Shown here: positions 31,357-38,721 of the stretch, piece by piece
Numbering within the stretch: position 1 is the stretch's first letter
How the letters are laid out: every line of letters begins with the position of its first letter
Assembly: GCA_036381035.1 (NCBI GenBank)
Contig: DASVDQ010000091.1
Span: forward strand, 1-42,806
Direction: 5' to 3'
Source of the DNA: Trueperaceae bacterium
GTDB lineage: Bacteria > Deinococcota > Deinococci > Deinococcales > Trueperaceae
Length of the DNA: 42,806 nucleotides
The notes under the pieces: generated by a model
Told to the model about the DNA's origin: nothing
The model's input: only the letters and a program-made list of their open reading frames with translations
Database searches by the model: none
Program-made: the position numbers and the translations under genes

Positions 31357-33309
31357 ATGCCGACACTGAGGGCCACGGTCGGCCAGGCCGTGGTCAGGTT
31401 CCTGGCCGCCCAGTACAGCGAGCGCGACGGCGCTAGGCGCCGGCTCGTGCCCGGCGTGTGGGCGATCTTCGGCCACGGCAACGTGGCCGGCCTGGGGCAG
31501 GCGCTGGAGGAGCTCGGCGACGAGCTCGAGCTGCCCACGTACCGCCCGCAGAACGAGCAGGCCATGGTGCACGCCGCGGCGGCCTACGCCAAGCACGTCA
31601 ACAGGCTTGCCACGTTCGCCTGCACGGCCTCGATAGGCCCCGGCAGCGCGAACATGCTCACGGCCGCGGCCGGCGCGACGATCAACCGCCTGCCCGTGCT
31701 GCTCCTGCCCTCCGACCTCTTCGCCTCGCGGCGGCCCGACCCGGTGCTGCAGCAGCTCGAGCACCCGCTCGAGCACGACGTCACCGTCAACGACGCGTTC
31801 CGGCCGGTGTCGCGCTTCTTCGCCCGCGTCGACAGGCCGGAGCAGCTCCTCTCGGTGCTGCCCGCCGCGATGCGCGTGCTGACGGACCCGGTCGAGACCG
31901 GCGCCGTGACGATCGCGCTGCCCGAGGACGTGCAGGCCGAGGCGTTCGACTGGCCGGCGGCGTTCTTCGAGGAGCGCGTGTGGCGCGTGCCCCGCCCGGT
32001 GCCGGAGCCGGAGGCCGTGGCCGCGGCGGCCGACGTGCTCCGCGAGGCCGAGCGGCCGCTGATCGTCGCCGGCGGCGGCGTCGTCTACTCCGAGGCCACC
32101 GCCGAGCTGGCCGCCTTCGCGGAGCGCCACGGCGTGCCGGTCGTCGAGACGCAGGCGGGCAAGGGCGCACTGCCCTGGGACCACCCGTGGAACGCCGGCC
32201 CCGTGGGGGCCAACGGCGGCAGCGCCGCGAACGAGCTCGCCGCCGAGGCCGACGTGATCCTCGCGGTGGGCACGCGCCTCTCCGACTTCACGACGGCCTC
32301 GATGACGGCCTTCCGTAGGCCCGGCGTGCGGTTCGTGGGGCTCAACGTCGCCCCCGCCGACGCCTTCAAGGTCGGGGCGGTGCCCCTCGTCGCCGACGCC
32401 AGGCGCGGCCTGGCGGCCCTGTCGCGGTCCCTCGGCGGTTGGCGCGCGCCGGAGCTCTACGCCCTCGAGGTCACGAGCCTCAAGGACGCCTGGCACGGCG
32501 AGGTGGACAAGCTGCGCCGCCTGGGCCCGCCCGTCGCCGCGACCGGCGGCGGGGGCGAGGAGGGCCCCAGCGAGCGCGTCCCCGGCGCGATGATCTCGCA
32601 GGCCGAGGTGATCGGCATCGTCAACGAGGTGTTCGGGGGCCGCGCGACCGCGATCAACGCCGCCGGCAGCATGCCCGGCGACCTCATGAAGCTGTGGCGC
32701 CCCGAGGACCCGAAGGCCTACCACGTCGAGTACGGCTTCTCGTGCATGGGCTACGAGATCCCGGCCGGCATCGGCGTCAAGCTCGCCGAGCCCGAGCGCG
32801 AGGTCGTCGTGTTCATCGGCGACGGCTCTTACCTGATGGCGAACTCCGAGATCGTCACGGCCGTCGCCGAGGGCCTCAGCCTCACCGTGGTCGTCGTCGA
32901 CAACCACGGCTTCCAGTCGATCCACGGGCTGCAGCGCTCGGTCGGCTCGCCGTCGTTCGGGAACGAGCTGAGGGCGCGGGACCGGCGCACGGGCCGGCTG
33001 GACGGGCCCGTGGTGAGCGTCGACTACGCGTCGCACGCCGCCGCCATGGGCGCCGCCGCCGTGGAGGCGCACTCCGCGGCAGACCTGAGGTCGGCGCTGG
33101 AGGCGGCGCGCGCCGCCCAGGGCGTCACCGTGGTCGTCGTGCGCGTGCACCCCGAGCGCCGCGTGGGCTCGTACGGGTCGTGGTGGGACGTGCCCGTGGC
33201 CGAGGTCTCCGGCCGGGCCAGCGTGCGGGCGGCCCGCGAGGCGTACGAGGAGGCCAGGCGGCGCGCCGTGGAGCACCGCGCCGGCGCGACGGCGGAGGTG
33301 GAGGCATGA
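31357..33309 (+). CDS. iolD: 3D-(3,5/4)-trihydroxycyclohexane-1,2-dione hydrolase IolD
   Basis: Thiamine-diphosphate enzyme of inositol catabolism that opens the ring of diketo-inositol to 5-deoxy-glucuronate; 650 residues, expected length. The N-terminal Pyr domain has the cofactor-activating Glu in RPQNEQAMVHAAAAYAK, and the C-terminal domain has the ThDP/Mg motif GDGSYLMANSEIVTAV to VVVDNHGFQSIHGLQRS. FSCMGYEIPAGIGVKLAEP and SYGSWWDVPVAEVS are IolD-like and separate it from acetolactate synthase. It starts at ATG 31357, 42 bp after the MFS gene, and heads the order D-G-E-B-C. It overlaps iolG as ATGA. A GCATATGC palindrome at 31345-31352 lies just before it; a promoter there is possible but not convincing. 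Confidence 0.95.
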   Translation: MPTLRATVGQAVVRFLAAQYSERDGARRRLVPGVWAIFGHGNVAGLGQALEELGDELELPTYRPQNEQAMVHAAAAYAKHVNRLATFACTASIGPGSANMLTAAAGATINRLPVLLLPSDLFASRRPDPVLQQLEHPLEHDVTVNDAFRPVSRFFARVDRPEQLLSVLPAAMRVLTDPVETGAVTIALPEDVQAEAFDWPAAFFEERVWRVPRPVPEPEAVAAAADVLREAERPLIVAGGGVVYSEATAELAAFAERHGVPVVETQAGKGALPWDHPWNAGPVGANGGSAANELAAEADVILAVGTRLSDFTTASMTAFRRPGVRFVGLNVAPADAFKVGAVPLVADARRGLAALSRSLGGWRAPELYALEVTSLKDAWHGEVDKLRRLGPPVAATGGGGEEGPSERVPGAMISQAEVIGIVNEVFGGRATAINAAGSMPGDLMKLWRPEDPKAYHVEYGFSCMGYEIPAGIGVKLAEPEREVVVFIGDGSYLMANSEIVTAVAEGLSLTVVVVDNHGFQSIHGLQRSVGSPSFGNELRARDRRTGRLDGPVVSVDYASHAAAMGAAAVEAHSAADLRSALEAARAAQGVTVVVVRVHPERRVGSYGSWWDVPVAEVSGRASVRAAREAYEEARRRAVEHRAGATAEVEA

Positions 33310-34349
33310 GCGGGCCCGCGGGCCTGGGCGTCGCGGTGGTCGGGGCCGGCCGCATCGGCGCGCTGCACGCCCGCCACCTGCTGGGCGCCGTCGAGGGCGC
33401 CAGGCTGGTCATGGTCGTGGACCCCGACGCCGCCGCCGCGGAGCGGGCGGCCGGGGGCGCGGCCCGCGTGGCGACTGGTATCGAGGAGGCGCTGCACGAC
33501 CCCGCCGTCGACGCCCTGGTGATCGCCTCGCCCACCGACAGGCACTTCGAGCAGCTCCAGGCCGTAGCCGCCGCCGGCAAGCCGGTCTTCTGCGAGAAGC
33601 CCGTGGCGCGCACCCTCGCCGCCACCGAGGCGGCGCTCCGCGCCGTCGTCTCCGCCGGCGTGCCGTTCCAGATCGGCTTCAACAGGCGCTTCGACCCCGC
33701 CTACGCCGAGGTGGCGCGGGCCGTGCGCGCCGGCGAGATCGGCAGGGTCGAGCTGTTCCGCAGCCAGTCCACGGACCCGGCCCCGCCGCCCGAGGAGTAC
33801 GTGGCGGTGTCCGGCGGCTTCTTCCGCGACTCGGTGATCCACGACCTCGACACCGCCCGCTTCGTCGCCGGCGAGGTCACGCACGTCACGGCGCTCGGGC
33901 GCGTGCTCGTGGACGAGCGCTTCGCCAGGCACCGCGACGTGGACACCAGCGTCGTGACCCTCGAGTTCGCCTCGGGCGCGCTGGGCGTGGTCATGAACTC
34001 CCGCCGCGCCGTCTACGGCCACGACCTGCGCGTGGAGGTGCACGGCTCGGGCGGGCGCCTGGTGGCCGAGGACGAGCGCGCCACGAAGGTGTGGCGCTAC
34101 GACGCCAAGGGCATGCACGGCGACTTCCAGAGCCACTTCCTCGTGCGCTTCAAGGAGGCCTACCGGCGCGAGCTGGAGGCGTTCGTGCGCGCGCTCCGCG
34201 AGGGCAGGGAGCCGGAGCCGGGGCCGCGCGACGCGATCGAGTCGCTGCGGCTCGCCGAGGCGGCGCAGGCGAGCCTCGAGTCGGGGGGCCGCGTGGCCGT
34301 GAGCGACGTGGCGAGCGGCGCGCCGGCCGAGGGGAGGGCGACGGCGTGA
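33306..34349 (+). CDS. iolG: Inositol 2-dehydrogenase-like oxidoreductase IolG
   Basis: NAD(P)-dependent dehydrogenase of the Gfo/Idh/MocA family, 347 residues. The Rossmann motif is VGAGRIGALHARHLL (residues 11-25), followed by ASPTDRHFEQL, the catalytic EKPVART (Lys near 98), IGFNRRFDPAYAEV and the active-site DSVIHDLDTARF (Asp, His). These match myo-inositol dehydrogenase, which oxidises inositol to scyllo-inosose at the head of the pathway. The ATG at 33306 overlaps the iolD stop. The 3' end lies in a 62-bp duplication shared with the start of iolE, and the stop overlaps a small coupled frame as GTGA. Confidence 0.93.
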   Translation: MSGPAGLGVAVVGAGRIGALHARHLLGAVEGARLVMVVDPDAAAAERAAGGAARVATGIEEALHDPAVDALVIASPTDRHFEQLQAVAAAGKPVFCEKPVARTLAATEAALRAVVSAGVPFQIGFNRRFDPAYAEVARAVRAGEIGRVELFRSQSTDPAPPPEEYVAVSGGFFRDSVIHDLDTARFVAGEVTHVTALGRVLVDERFARHRDVDTSVVTLEFASGALGVVMNSRRAVYGHDLRVEVHGSGGRLVAEDERATKVWRYDAKGMHGDFQSHFLVRFKEAYRRELEAFVRALREGREPEPGPRDAIESLRLAEAAQASLESGGRVAVSDVASGAPAEGRATA

Positions 34350-34448
34350 CGCTACGGCCCTCCGCTGCGCGAGCCACGAACGCCCTGGCCGAGGGGAGTG
34401 CGAGGGCGTGACCGTCCAGCGCACCGCCATACGCGTGGCGAACGCACC
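34325..34448 (+). repeat. 62-bp tandem duplication across the iolG-iolE junction
   Basis: Units 34325-34386 and 34387-34448 align without gaps at about 44 of 62 positions by hand. The first 26 bases, which include GGCCGAGGGGAG and the GCGTGAC stop/start, match at 24 of 26. The right half of unit 1 encodes VTLRPSAARATNA, recognisably like the IolE N-terminus VTVQRTAIRVANA. The left half of unit 2 encodes LAEGSARA, like the IolG C-terminus PAEGRATA. Confidence 0.85.
34346..34411 (+). CDS. 21-codon minicistron coupling iolG to iolE
   Basis: GTG 34346 overlaps the iolG stop as GTGA. The frame runs 21 codons (it starts VTLRPSAARATN and ends EGSARA) and its TGA overlaps the iolE GTG at 34408, again as GTGA. 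The GAGGGGAGTG before the second start repeats the GAGGGGAGGG before the first. It is a by-product of the 62-bp duplication, likely translated, with no peptide function implied. Confidence 0.55.
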   Translation: MTLRPSAARATNALAEGSARA

Positions 34449-35373
34449 CTGCTCGTGGGGCACGATCGAGGGCTTCGGCCAGAAGACGCCGTGGCACGTG
34501 ATGCTCGACGAGCTGGCCGGCACCGGTTACGTGGGCACCGAGCTGGGCGACCTGGGCTACATGCCCACGGACCCCGGGGTGCTGAGGGCGGAGCTCGACC
34601 GGCGCGGCCTGGTGATGCTGGGTGGCTTCGAAGGCGTGCCGCTGCGCCGGCCCGGGGTGGTAGCCGAGCGGAGGGAGCGCCTACTGGCGGTGGCCCGCCA
34701 CCTCGCCGCACTCGCCGATGAGGGGCGCGCCGGCCGTGCTCCGTACTTCATCCTCGCCGACGAGACGCGGGGGGACCCGGTGAGGACGGCGAAAGCCGGG
34801 CGCATCTCGGCAGGAGACGCGCTGCCGCCCGAGGAGTTCGCCGTCTTCGTGCGCAACGCCCAGGAGATCGCGCGGCTGGTGGCCGGCGAGACGGGCCTCA
34901 GGACGCTCTTCCACCACCACTGCGCGGCGTTCGTCGAGACGCCGGAGGAGATCGCCCGGTTCCTCGACGCCACCGAGCCGGGGCTCATCGACCTGGTGTT
35001 CGACACCGGCCACTACACGTACGGCTGCGGCGTGCCGGACGAGCCGGCCGAGCCCCCGGGCAGCGGGCGCCTGGCCCTCGAAGGGCTGAGGCGCTTCTGG
35101 GACCGCGTGCCTTACGTGCACCTCAAGGACTGCCACCCGGGCGTGGCGGCGCGCTGCCGGGCCGAGGGTCTCGACTACACGCAGGCGATCGCCGCCGGCG
35201 TCTTCTGCGAGCTCGGACGGGGCAGCGTGGACCTGCGGGGCATCGTGGCCTTCCTGCGCGAGCGGGGCTACGACGACTGGTTGACGGTGGAGCAGGACGT
35301 GATCCCCGGCATGGGCACGCCGCGGGAGAGCGCCGCGCGCAACCGCGAGGCGCTGCGAGGCCTGGGGCTGTGA
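34408..35373 (+). CDS. iolE: Inosose dehydratase IolE
   Basis: TIM-barrel enzyme of the xylose isomerase-like family, 321 residues, dehydrating scyllo-inosose to the dione substrate of IolD. Signatures: VANAPCSWGTIEGFGQK near residue 10, TGYVGTELGDLGYMP, LFHHHCAAFVETPEEI, VFDTGHYTYGCG, HLKDCHP and the final VEQDVIPG. Metal ligands are likely Glu in GTELG, Asp in VFDTGH, His in HLKD and Glu in VEQD. The GTG at 34408 overlaps the stop of the upstream minicistron. It overlaps iolB as GTGA. Confidence 0.94.
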   Translation: MTVQRTAIRVANAPCSWGTIEGFGQKTPWHVMLDELAGTGYVGTELGDLGYMPTDPGVLRAELDRRGLVMLGGFEGVPLRRPGVVAERRERLLAVARHLAALADEGRAGRAPYFILADETRGDPVRTAKAGRISAGDALPPEEFAVFVRNAQEIARLVAGETGLRTLFHHHCAAFVETPEEIARFLDATEPGLIDLVFDTGHYTYGCGVPDEPAEPPGSGRLALEGLRRFWDRVPYVHLKDCHPGVAARCRAEGLDYTQAIAAGVFCELGRGSVDLRGIVAFLRERGYDDWLTVEQDVIPGMGTPRESAARNREALRGLGL

Positions 35374-36266
35374 CGGGCTCGGGCGGCGACGACCTCGCGA
35401 CCGGCGCCGAGCTCGCCCGCGGTCGCCACGTGGCGCGCCGCGCGCCGGGGAGCGGCGGCGACGTCGTCGTCACGCCGGAGACGGCCGGCTGGGAGCACCT
35501 CTGGTTCGAGGTGCGGACGCTCCAGCCGGGCCAGCGCTTCGAGCACGTCGAGGAGGGGCGGGAGACCTGCGTGGTCGTCCTGTCCGGCTCGGGCGTGCTG
35601 GAGCTCAACGGCGAGGAGAAGAGGTTCGCGGGCCGCGCCAGCCCCTTCGCGGGGCTCCCGCACGCCCTCTACGCGCCGCCGCGGACGCCCTGCGGCGTGC
35701 GCGCCGAGACCGCGGTCGAGCTGGGCATCGGCGGCGCCGCGGCGTCCGGCCGCCTGCCGCCGCGGTTCATCGGCCCCGGCGACGTGAAGGTGGAGATGCG
35801 CGGCGGCCACAACGCCCTGCGGCAGATCACCCACGTGCTCGACCCCGGCGACGCCGAGCGCCTGCTGTGCGTCGAGGTCTACACGCCGTCCGGGAACTGG
35901 TCGAGCTACCCGCCCCACCGCCACGACGAGCACGTGCCCGGCGTGGAGGTGGACCTCGACGAGGTCTACCACTACCGCATCGCGCCGCCGGGCGGCTTCG
36001 CGCTGCAGCGCCTCTACGACGACGCCCGCGACCTCGACGACGTCGTCGTCGTGAGGGACGGCGACACCGTGCTGGTGCGGCGCGGCTACCACCCCGTCGT
36101 GATGGCGCCCGGCTTCGACGGCTACTACCTGAACTTCCTCGCCGGCGAGGAGCCGAGCTGGGTGGCGCGCGACGAGCCAGACCTGGCCTGGGTGCGGGGC
36201 AGCTGGGAGGGCAGGGACGACCGCCTGCGCCTGCCGCTCGGGCCGCCGCAGCGGGAGGAGCGTTGA
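35370..36266 (+). CDS. iolB: 5-deoxy-glucuronate isomerase IolB
   Basis: Bicupin isomerase of 298 residues converting 5-deoxy-glucuronate to 5-dehydro-2-deoxy-gluconate. The second cupin holds the metal site YPPHRHDEHVPGVEVDLDEV followed by YHYR (His, His, Glu, and a later His in GYHPVVMAPG). The family pattern WSSYPPHRHD and PGFDGYYLNFLAG is intact. The GTG start at 35370 sits in the iolE stop. Its last codons and the first of iolC share a TTGA overlap, and GCGGGAGGAGCGTTGACG at this junction is repeated 48 bp downstream. Confidence 0.94.
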   Translation: MTGSGGDDLATGAELARGRHVARRAPGSGGDVVVTPETAGWEHLWFEVRTLQPGQRFEHVEEGRETCVVVLSGSGVLELNGEEKRFAGRASPFAGLPHALYAPPRTPCGVRAETAVELGIGGAAASGRLPPRFIGPGDVKVEMRGGHNALRQITHVLDPGDAERLLCVEVYTPSGNWSSYPPHRHDEHVPGVEVDLDEVYHYRIAPPGGFALQRLYDDARDLDDVVVVRDGDTVLVRRGYHPVVMAPGFDGYYLNFLAGEEPSWVARDEPDLAWVRGSWEGRDDRLRLPLGPPQREER

Positions 36267-36316
36267 CGAACGCGGCGGGCCGTGGGCCGGACGCCCCGGC
36301 GGGAGGAGCGTCGACG
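36251..36316 (+). repeat. 48-bp-spaced duplication of the iolB-iolC ribosome-binding site and start
   Basis: GCGGGAGGAGCGTTGACG at 36251-36268 recurs as GCGGGAGGAGCGTCGACG at 36299-36316, one mismatch, which changes the TTG start to TCG. The 48-bp step keeps frame, so the second copy is now coding sequence in the head of IolC. The rest of the unit is no longer clearly similar. Confidence 0.7.
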
Positions 36317-37390
36317 GCCCCTGGGAGCGGCGCGTCGGCCGCCACGGAGCCTCGGCGGTCGTCGGGCGCCGCGGGCGCGGCGCCGCGCTTCGACCTGCTG
36401 GCGATGGGGCGCTCGTCGATCGACCTCTACGCCAACGACATCGGCGCGGCGTTCGAGGACGTCACGTCCTTCGCCGCCTACGTGGGCGGCAGCCCGCTGA
36501 ACATCGCCGTGGGGGCGCGACGCCTCGGACTGAGGACGGCGCTGCTGACGGCCGTGGGCGACGACAAGGTCGGCGAGTTCATCCTGGCGTTCCTGCGCCG
36601 CGAGGGCGTCGACACGTCGTGGGTGCCGGTCAAGCCGGGGCGGCGCAGCAGCGCCGTGGTGCTCGGCATCGAGCCGCCGGACAGGTTCCCGCTCGTCTAC
36701 TACCGCGACAACGCCGCCGACTTCGCCCTCGACATCGACGACGTCCTGTCAGCGCCCGTGGCCGACGCGGCCGCCCTCGAGGTGTCCGGCACCGGGCTCG
36801 CCGTCGAGCCGTCGCGCAGCGCGACGTTCCGGGCCGTGGAGCTGGCGCGGGCCGGCGGGCGGACCGTCTACCTCGACCTCGACTTCCGCGCCGACCAGTG
36901 GCACGACCTCCGCGCCTACGGCGTCACCGTGCGGGCGCTGCTGCCGCTCGTGGACGTCGTCATCGGCACCGAGGAGGAGTTCAGGGCCGCCGCACTCGAG
37001 TCGCAGGCCGACGTGGTGGTGGCGCACCAGCAGGTGTCGGCGCCGGCGGTGAGGGGCGACCTCGGCGCGGCCATGGCGCGGCTGCGCGAGCGCGCGCCGA
37101 GCGCGACGCTGGTCGTGAAGCGCGGCGCGCGCGGGGCGACCGTCCACCTGGCCGACGGCACGGAGCTGGACGCGCCCGGCTTCCCCGTGGAGGTCGTGAA
37201 CGTCCTCGGCGCCGGCGACGCGTTCGCCGCCGGGCTGATCTACGGGCGCGCCCGGGGGTGGGGCTGGCGCGAGAGCGCGCGCCTGGGCAACGCCTGCGGG
37301 GCCATAGTCGTCACGCGTCACGGCTGCGCGAACTTCATGGCCACGTTGGACGAGGCGCTGGCCCTGGCCGACGCGCACGGCGGTCTGTGA
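36263..37390 (+). CDS. iolC: 5-dehydro-2-deoxygluconokinase IolC, with low-complexity N-terminal extension
   Basis: PfkB-family sugar kinase, 375 residues from TTG 36263, which overlaps the iolB stop as TTGA behind GGGAGGAG. It phosphorylates 5-dehydro-2-deoxygluconate in the fifth step of the pathway. The core starts at about residue 42 (RFDLLAMGRSSIDLYANDIG), with YVGGSPLNIAVGARRLGL, GDDKVGEFI and LDLDFRADQWHDL. The anion hole and catalytic base appear in VLGAGDAFAAGLIYG. The 41-residue Ala/Gly/Pro/Ser-rich head is not part of the fold and seems to have arisen by an in-frame duplication of the junction. The iolJ aldolase and iolA dehydrogenase needed for the last steps are not in the window. 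Confidence 0.92.
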   Translation: MTNAAGRGPDAPAGGASTAPGSGASAATEPRRSSGAAGAAPRFDLLAMGRSSIDLYANDIGAAFEDVTSFAAYVGGSPLNIAVGARRLGLRTALLTAVGDDKVGEFILAFLRREGVDTSWVPVKPGRRSSAVVLGIEPPDRFPLVYYRDNAADFALDIDDVLSAPVADAAALEVSGTGLAVEPSRSATFRAVELARAGGRTVYLDLDFRADQWHDLRAYGVTVRALLPLVDVVIGTEEEFRAAALESQADVVVAHQQVSAPAVRGDLGAAMARLRERAPSATLVVKRGARGATVHLADGTELDAPGFPVEVVNVLGAGDAFAAGLIYGRARGWGWRESARLGNACGAIVVTRHGCANFMATLDEALALADAHGGL

Positions 37391-37432
37391 GCGTCTAGCC
37401 GAACCGGCTCCGCGCGGCGGTGACGGCGCCGT

Positions 37433-37462
37433 TTGACACGTCCACGACGGCGGCGGTACCCT
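37433..37462 (+). promoter_or_regulatory. Putative sigma-70-type promoter of the Fe/phosphonate-type ABC operon
   Basis: TTGACA (37433-37438), 18-bp spacer, TACCCT (37457-37462). Predicted leader of about 75 nt to ATG 37546. The 155-bp gap from 37391 has nothing else I recognise. Confidence 0.6.
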
Positions 37463-37545
37463 CCTGCCACATCTGATGCGGTTCGGGCGCCGCGACGGGC
37501 GCGCTCTCACGAGGGGCGCGCGCGCGTGCGTCAGAAGGAGTGGAC

Positions 37546-38547
37546 ATGAAGCGACTGGTGCTAGTCCTCGCCGCCGTCCTGGCCCTGTGCGGCACCGCCG
37601 CCGCGCAGCGCGTGAACGTGCTGTGCTCTCCCGACCTCGCCTGGTGCGAGGCCCTGGGACCGGCCTTCAAGGCGGCCACGGGGATCGACCTCGAGTTCAT
37701 CAGGCTGTCGTCGCAGGACGCGCTGGCGCGCCTGCGCGCCGAGGCCGCGAACCCCGTCTTCGACGTCTGGTTCGGCGGCACCGGCGACCCGCACCTCGTG
37801 GCCGCGACCGAGGGCCTCACCGAGTTCTACCAGCCGACGGTCTGGGACCAGCTCAACCCCGACCTCGTGGCCCAGGTGGGCGGCACCTACATCCCGCTGT
37901 ACGCCGGCGCCATCGGCTTCGTCGTCAACGAGGAGGCGCTGGGCGGGAAGCCGCTCCCGCAGAGCTGGGAGGACCTCACCGACCCGCAGTACAAGGGCCT
38001 CATCGCCATGCCAGACCCGAACAGCTCCGGCACGGCGTACACGATCATCGCGACCCTCGTGCAGATCTTCGGCGAGGACCGCGCCTTCGAGATCCTCGAG
38101 GGCATCCACAGGAACATCGCGCAGTACACGAGCTCGGGGGCGGCTCCCGGCCAGCTCGCCGGGCGCGGCGAGGTGGCCATCGCCATCCAGTTCATGCACG
38201 ACGGCGTGAAGTTCGCCCTGCAGGGCTTCCCCCTCACCGTCTACGCGCCCTCCGAGGGCACCGGCTACGAGATCGGCGGCCTCAGCCTCATCAAGGGCGC
38301 GCCCAACCGCGACGAGGCCATCCAGTTCATCGAGTGGGCGCTGACCCCCGAGGCGCAGATGATCGCGGCGCAGCAGGGCGACTCGTTCCAGCTGCCCTCG
38401 AACGTGAACACGCCGGTCCCCGAGGCGTCACCGAACCTCGACGAGATCAACCTCATCGACTACGACTTCGAACGCTTCGGCTCCCCAGAGGTCCGTGACG
38501 CTCTCGTCGCCCGCTGGACGAACGAGATCTTCCCTCTCCCTCGCTGA
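37546..38547 (+). CDS. Fe3+/2-aminoethylphosphonate/hexose-phosphate-type ABC substrate-binding protein
   Basis: Type II periplasmic binding protein of 333 residues (AfuA/FbpA/PhnS cluster). The Sec signal peptide (KRLVLVLAAVLALCGTAAA) ends before QRVNVLC; no lipobox. Segments ALGPAFKAATGIDLEFIRLS, FDVWFGGTGDPHLVAATEGL and DLTDPQYKGLIAMPDPNSSG are typical for this cluster. The double Tyr of Fe-binding FbpA is not seen near the C-terminus, which argues against iron. Phosphate-bearing ligands such as aminoethylphosphonate or hexose phosphates are more likely. ATG 37546 follows AGAAGGAG at ideal spacing and is preferred over GTG 37540. A strong hairpin separates it from the permease. Confidence 0.9.
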   Translation: MKRLVLVLAAVLALCGTAAAQRVNVLCSPDLAWCEALGPAFKAATGIDLEFIRLSSQDALARLRAEAANPVFDVWFGGTGDPHLVAATEGLTEFYQPTVWDQLNPDLVAQVGGTYIPLYAGAIGFVVNEEALGGKPLPQSWEDLTDPQYKGLIAMPDPNSSGTAYTIIATLVQIFGEDRAFEILEGIHRNIAQYTSSGAAPGQLAGRGEVAIAIQFMHDGVKFALQGFPLTVYAPSEGTGYEIGGLSLIKGAPNRDEAIQFIEWALTPEAQMIAAQQGDSFQLPSNVNTPVPEASPNLDEINLIDYDFERFGSPEVRDALVARWTNEIFPLPR

Positions 38548-38558
38548 GGTGATCGCGC

Positions 38559-38593
38559 GCGCGGTCGGGCCCCGGACCGGGGCCCGACCGCGC
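38559..38593 (+). terminator. Long hairpin between binding-protein and permease genes
   Basis: Arms 38559-38575 and 38577-38593 are complementary over 17 bp around a single A. It starts 12 bp after the stop. No T-run follows. Its location matches the hairpin at 17774 in the second LIV operon, so it probably lowers downstream expression or protects the upstream transcript. Confidence 0.65.
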
Positions 38594-38721
38594 CGGCGCG
38601 GGGACCGGCGCGCCTGGACCTTCGGCCGGGCGCGGCGCGGAGCCCCCCGCGGACCGGCGTCTCGCGGATCCACCGGTAGCCTGCCGCGCCGCGTCGCGGC
38701 GCACGACGCAGGGGTCGGGGC

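Noticed and set aside
28780-33276. A 1498-codon open frame on the minus strand
   Set aside because: It lies antisense to four well-supported genes, its product is low-complexity (Arg/His/Gly/Ala) and it is explained by third-position G+C bias. Similar antisense frames at 4308-6002, 19151-21112 and 23613-25853 are rejected for the same reason.
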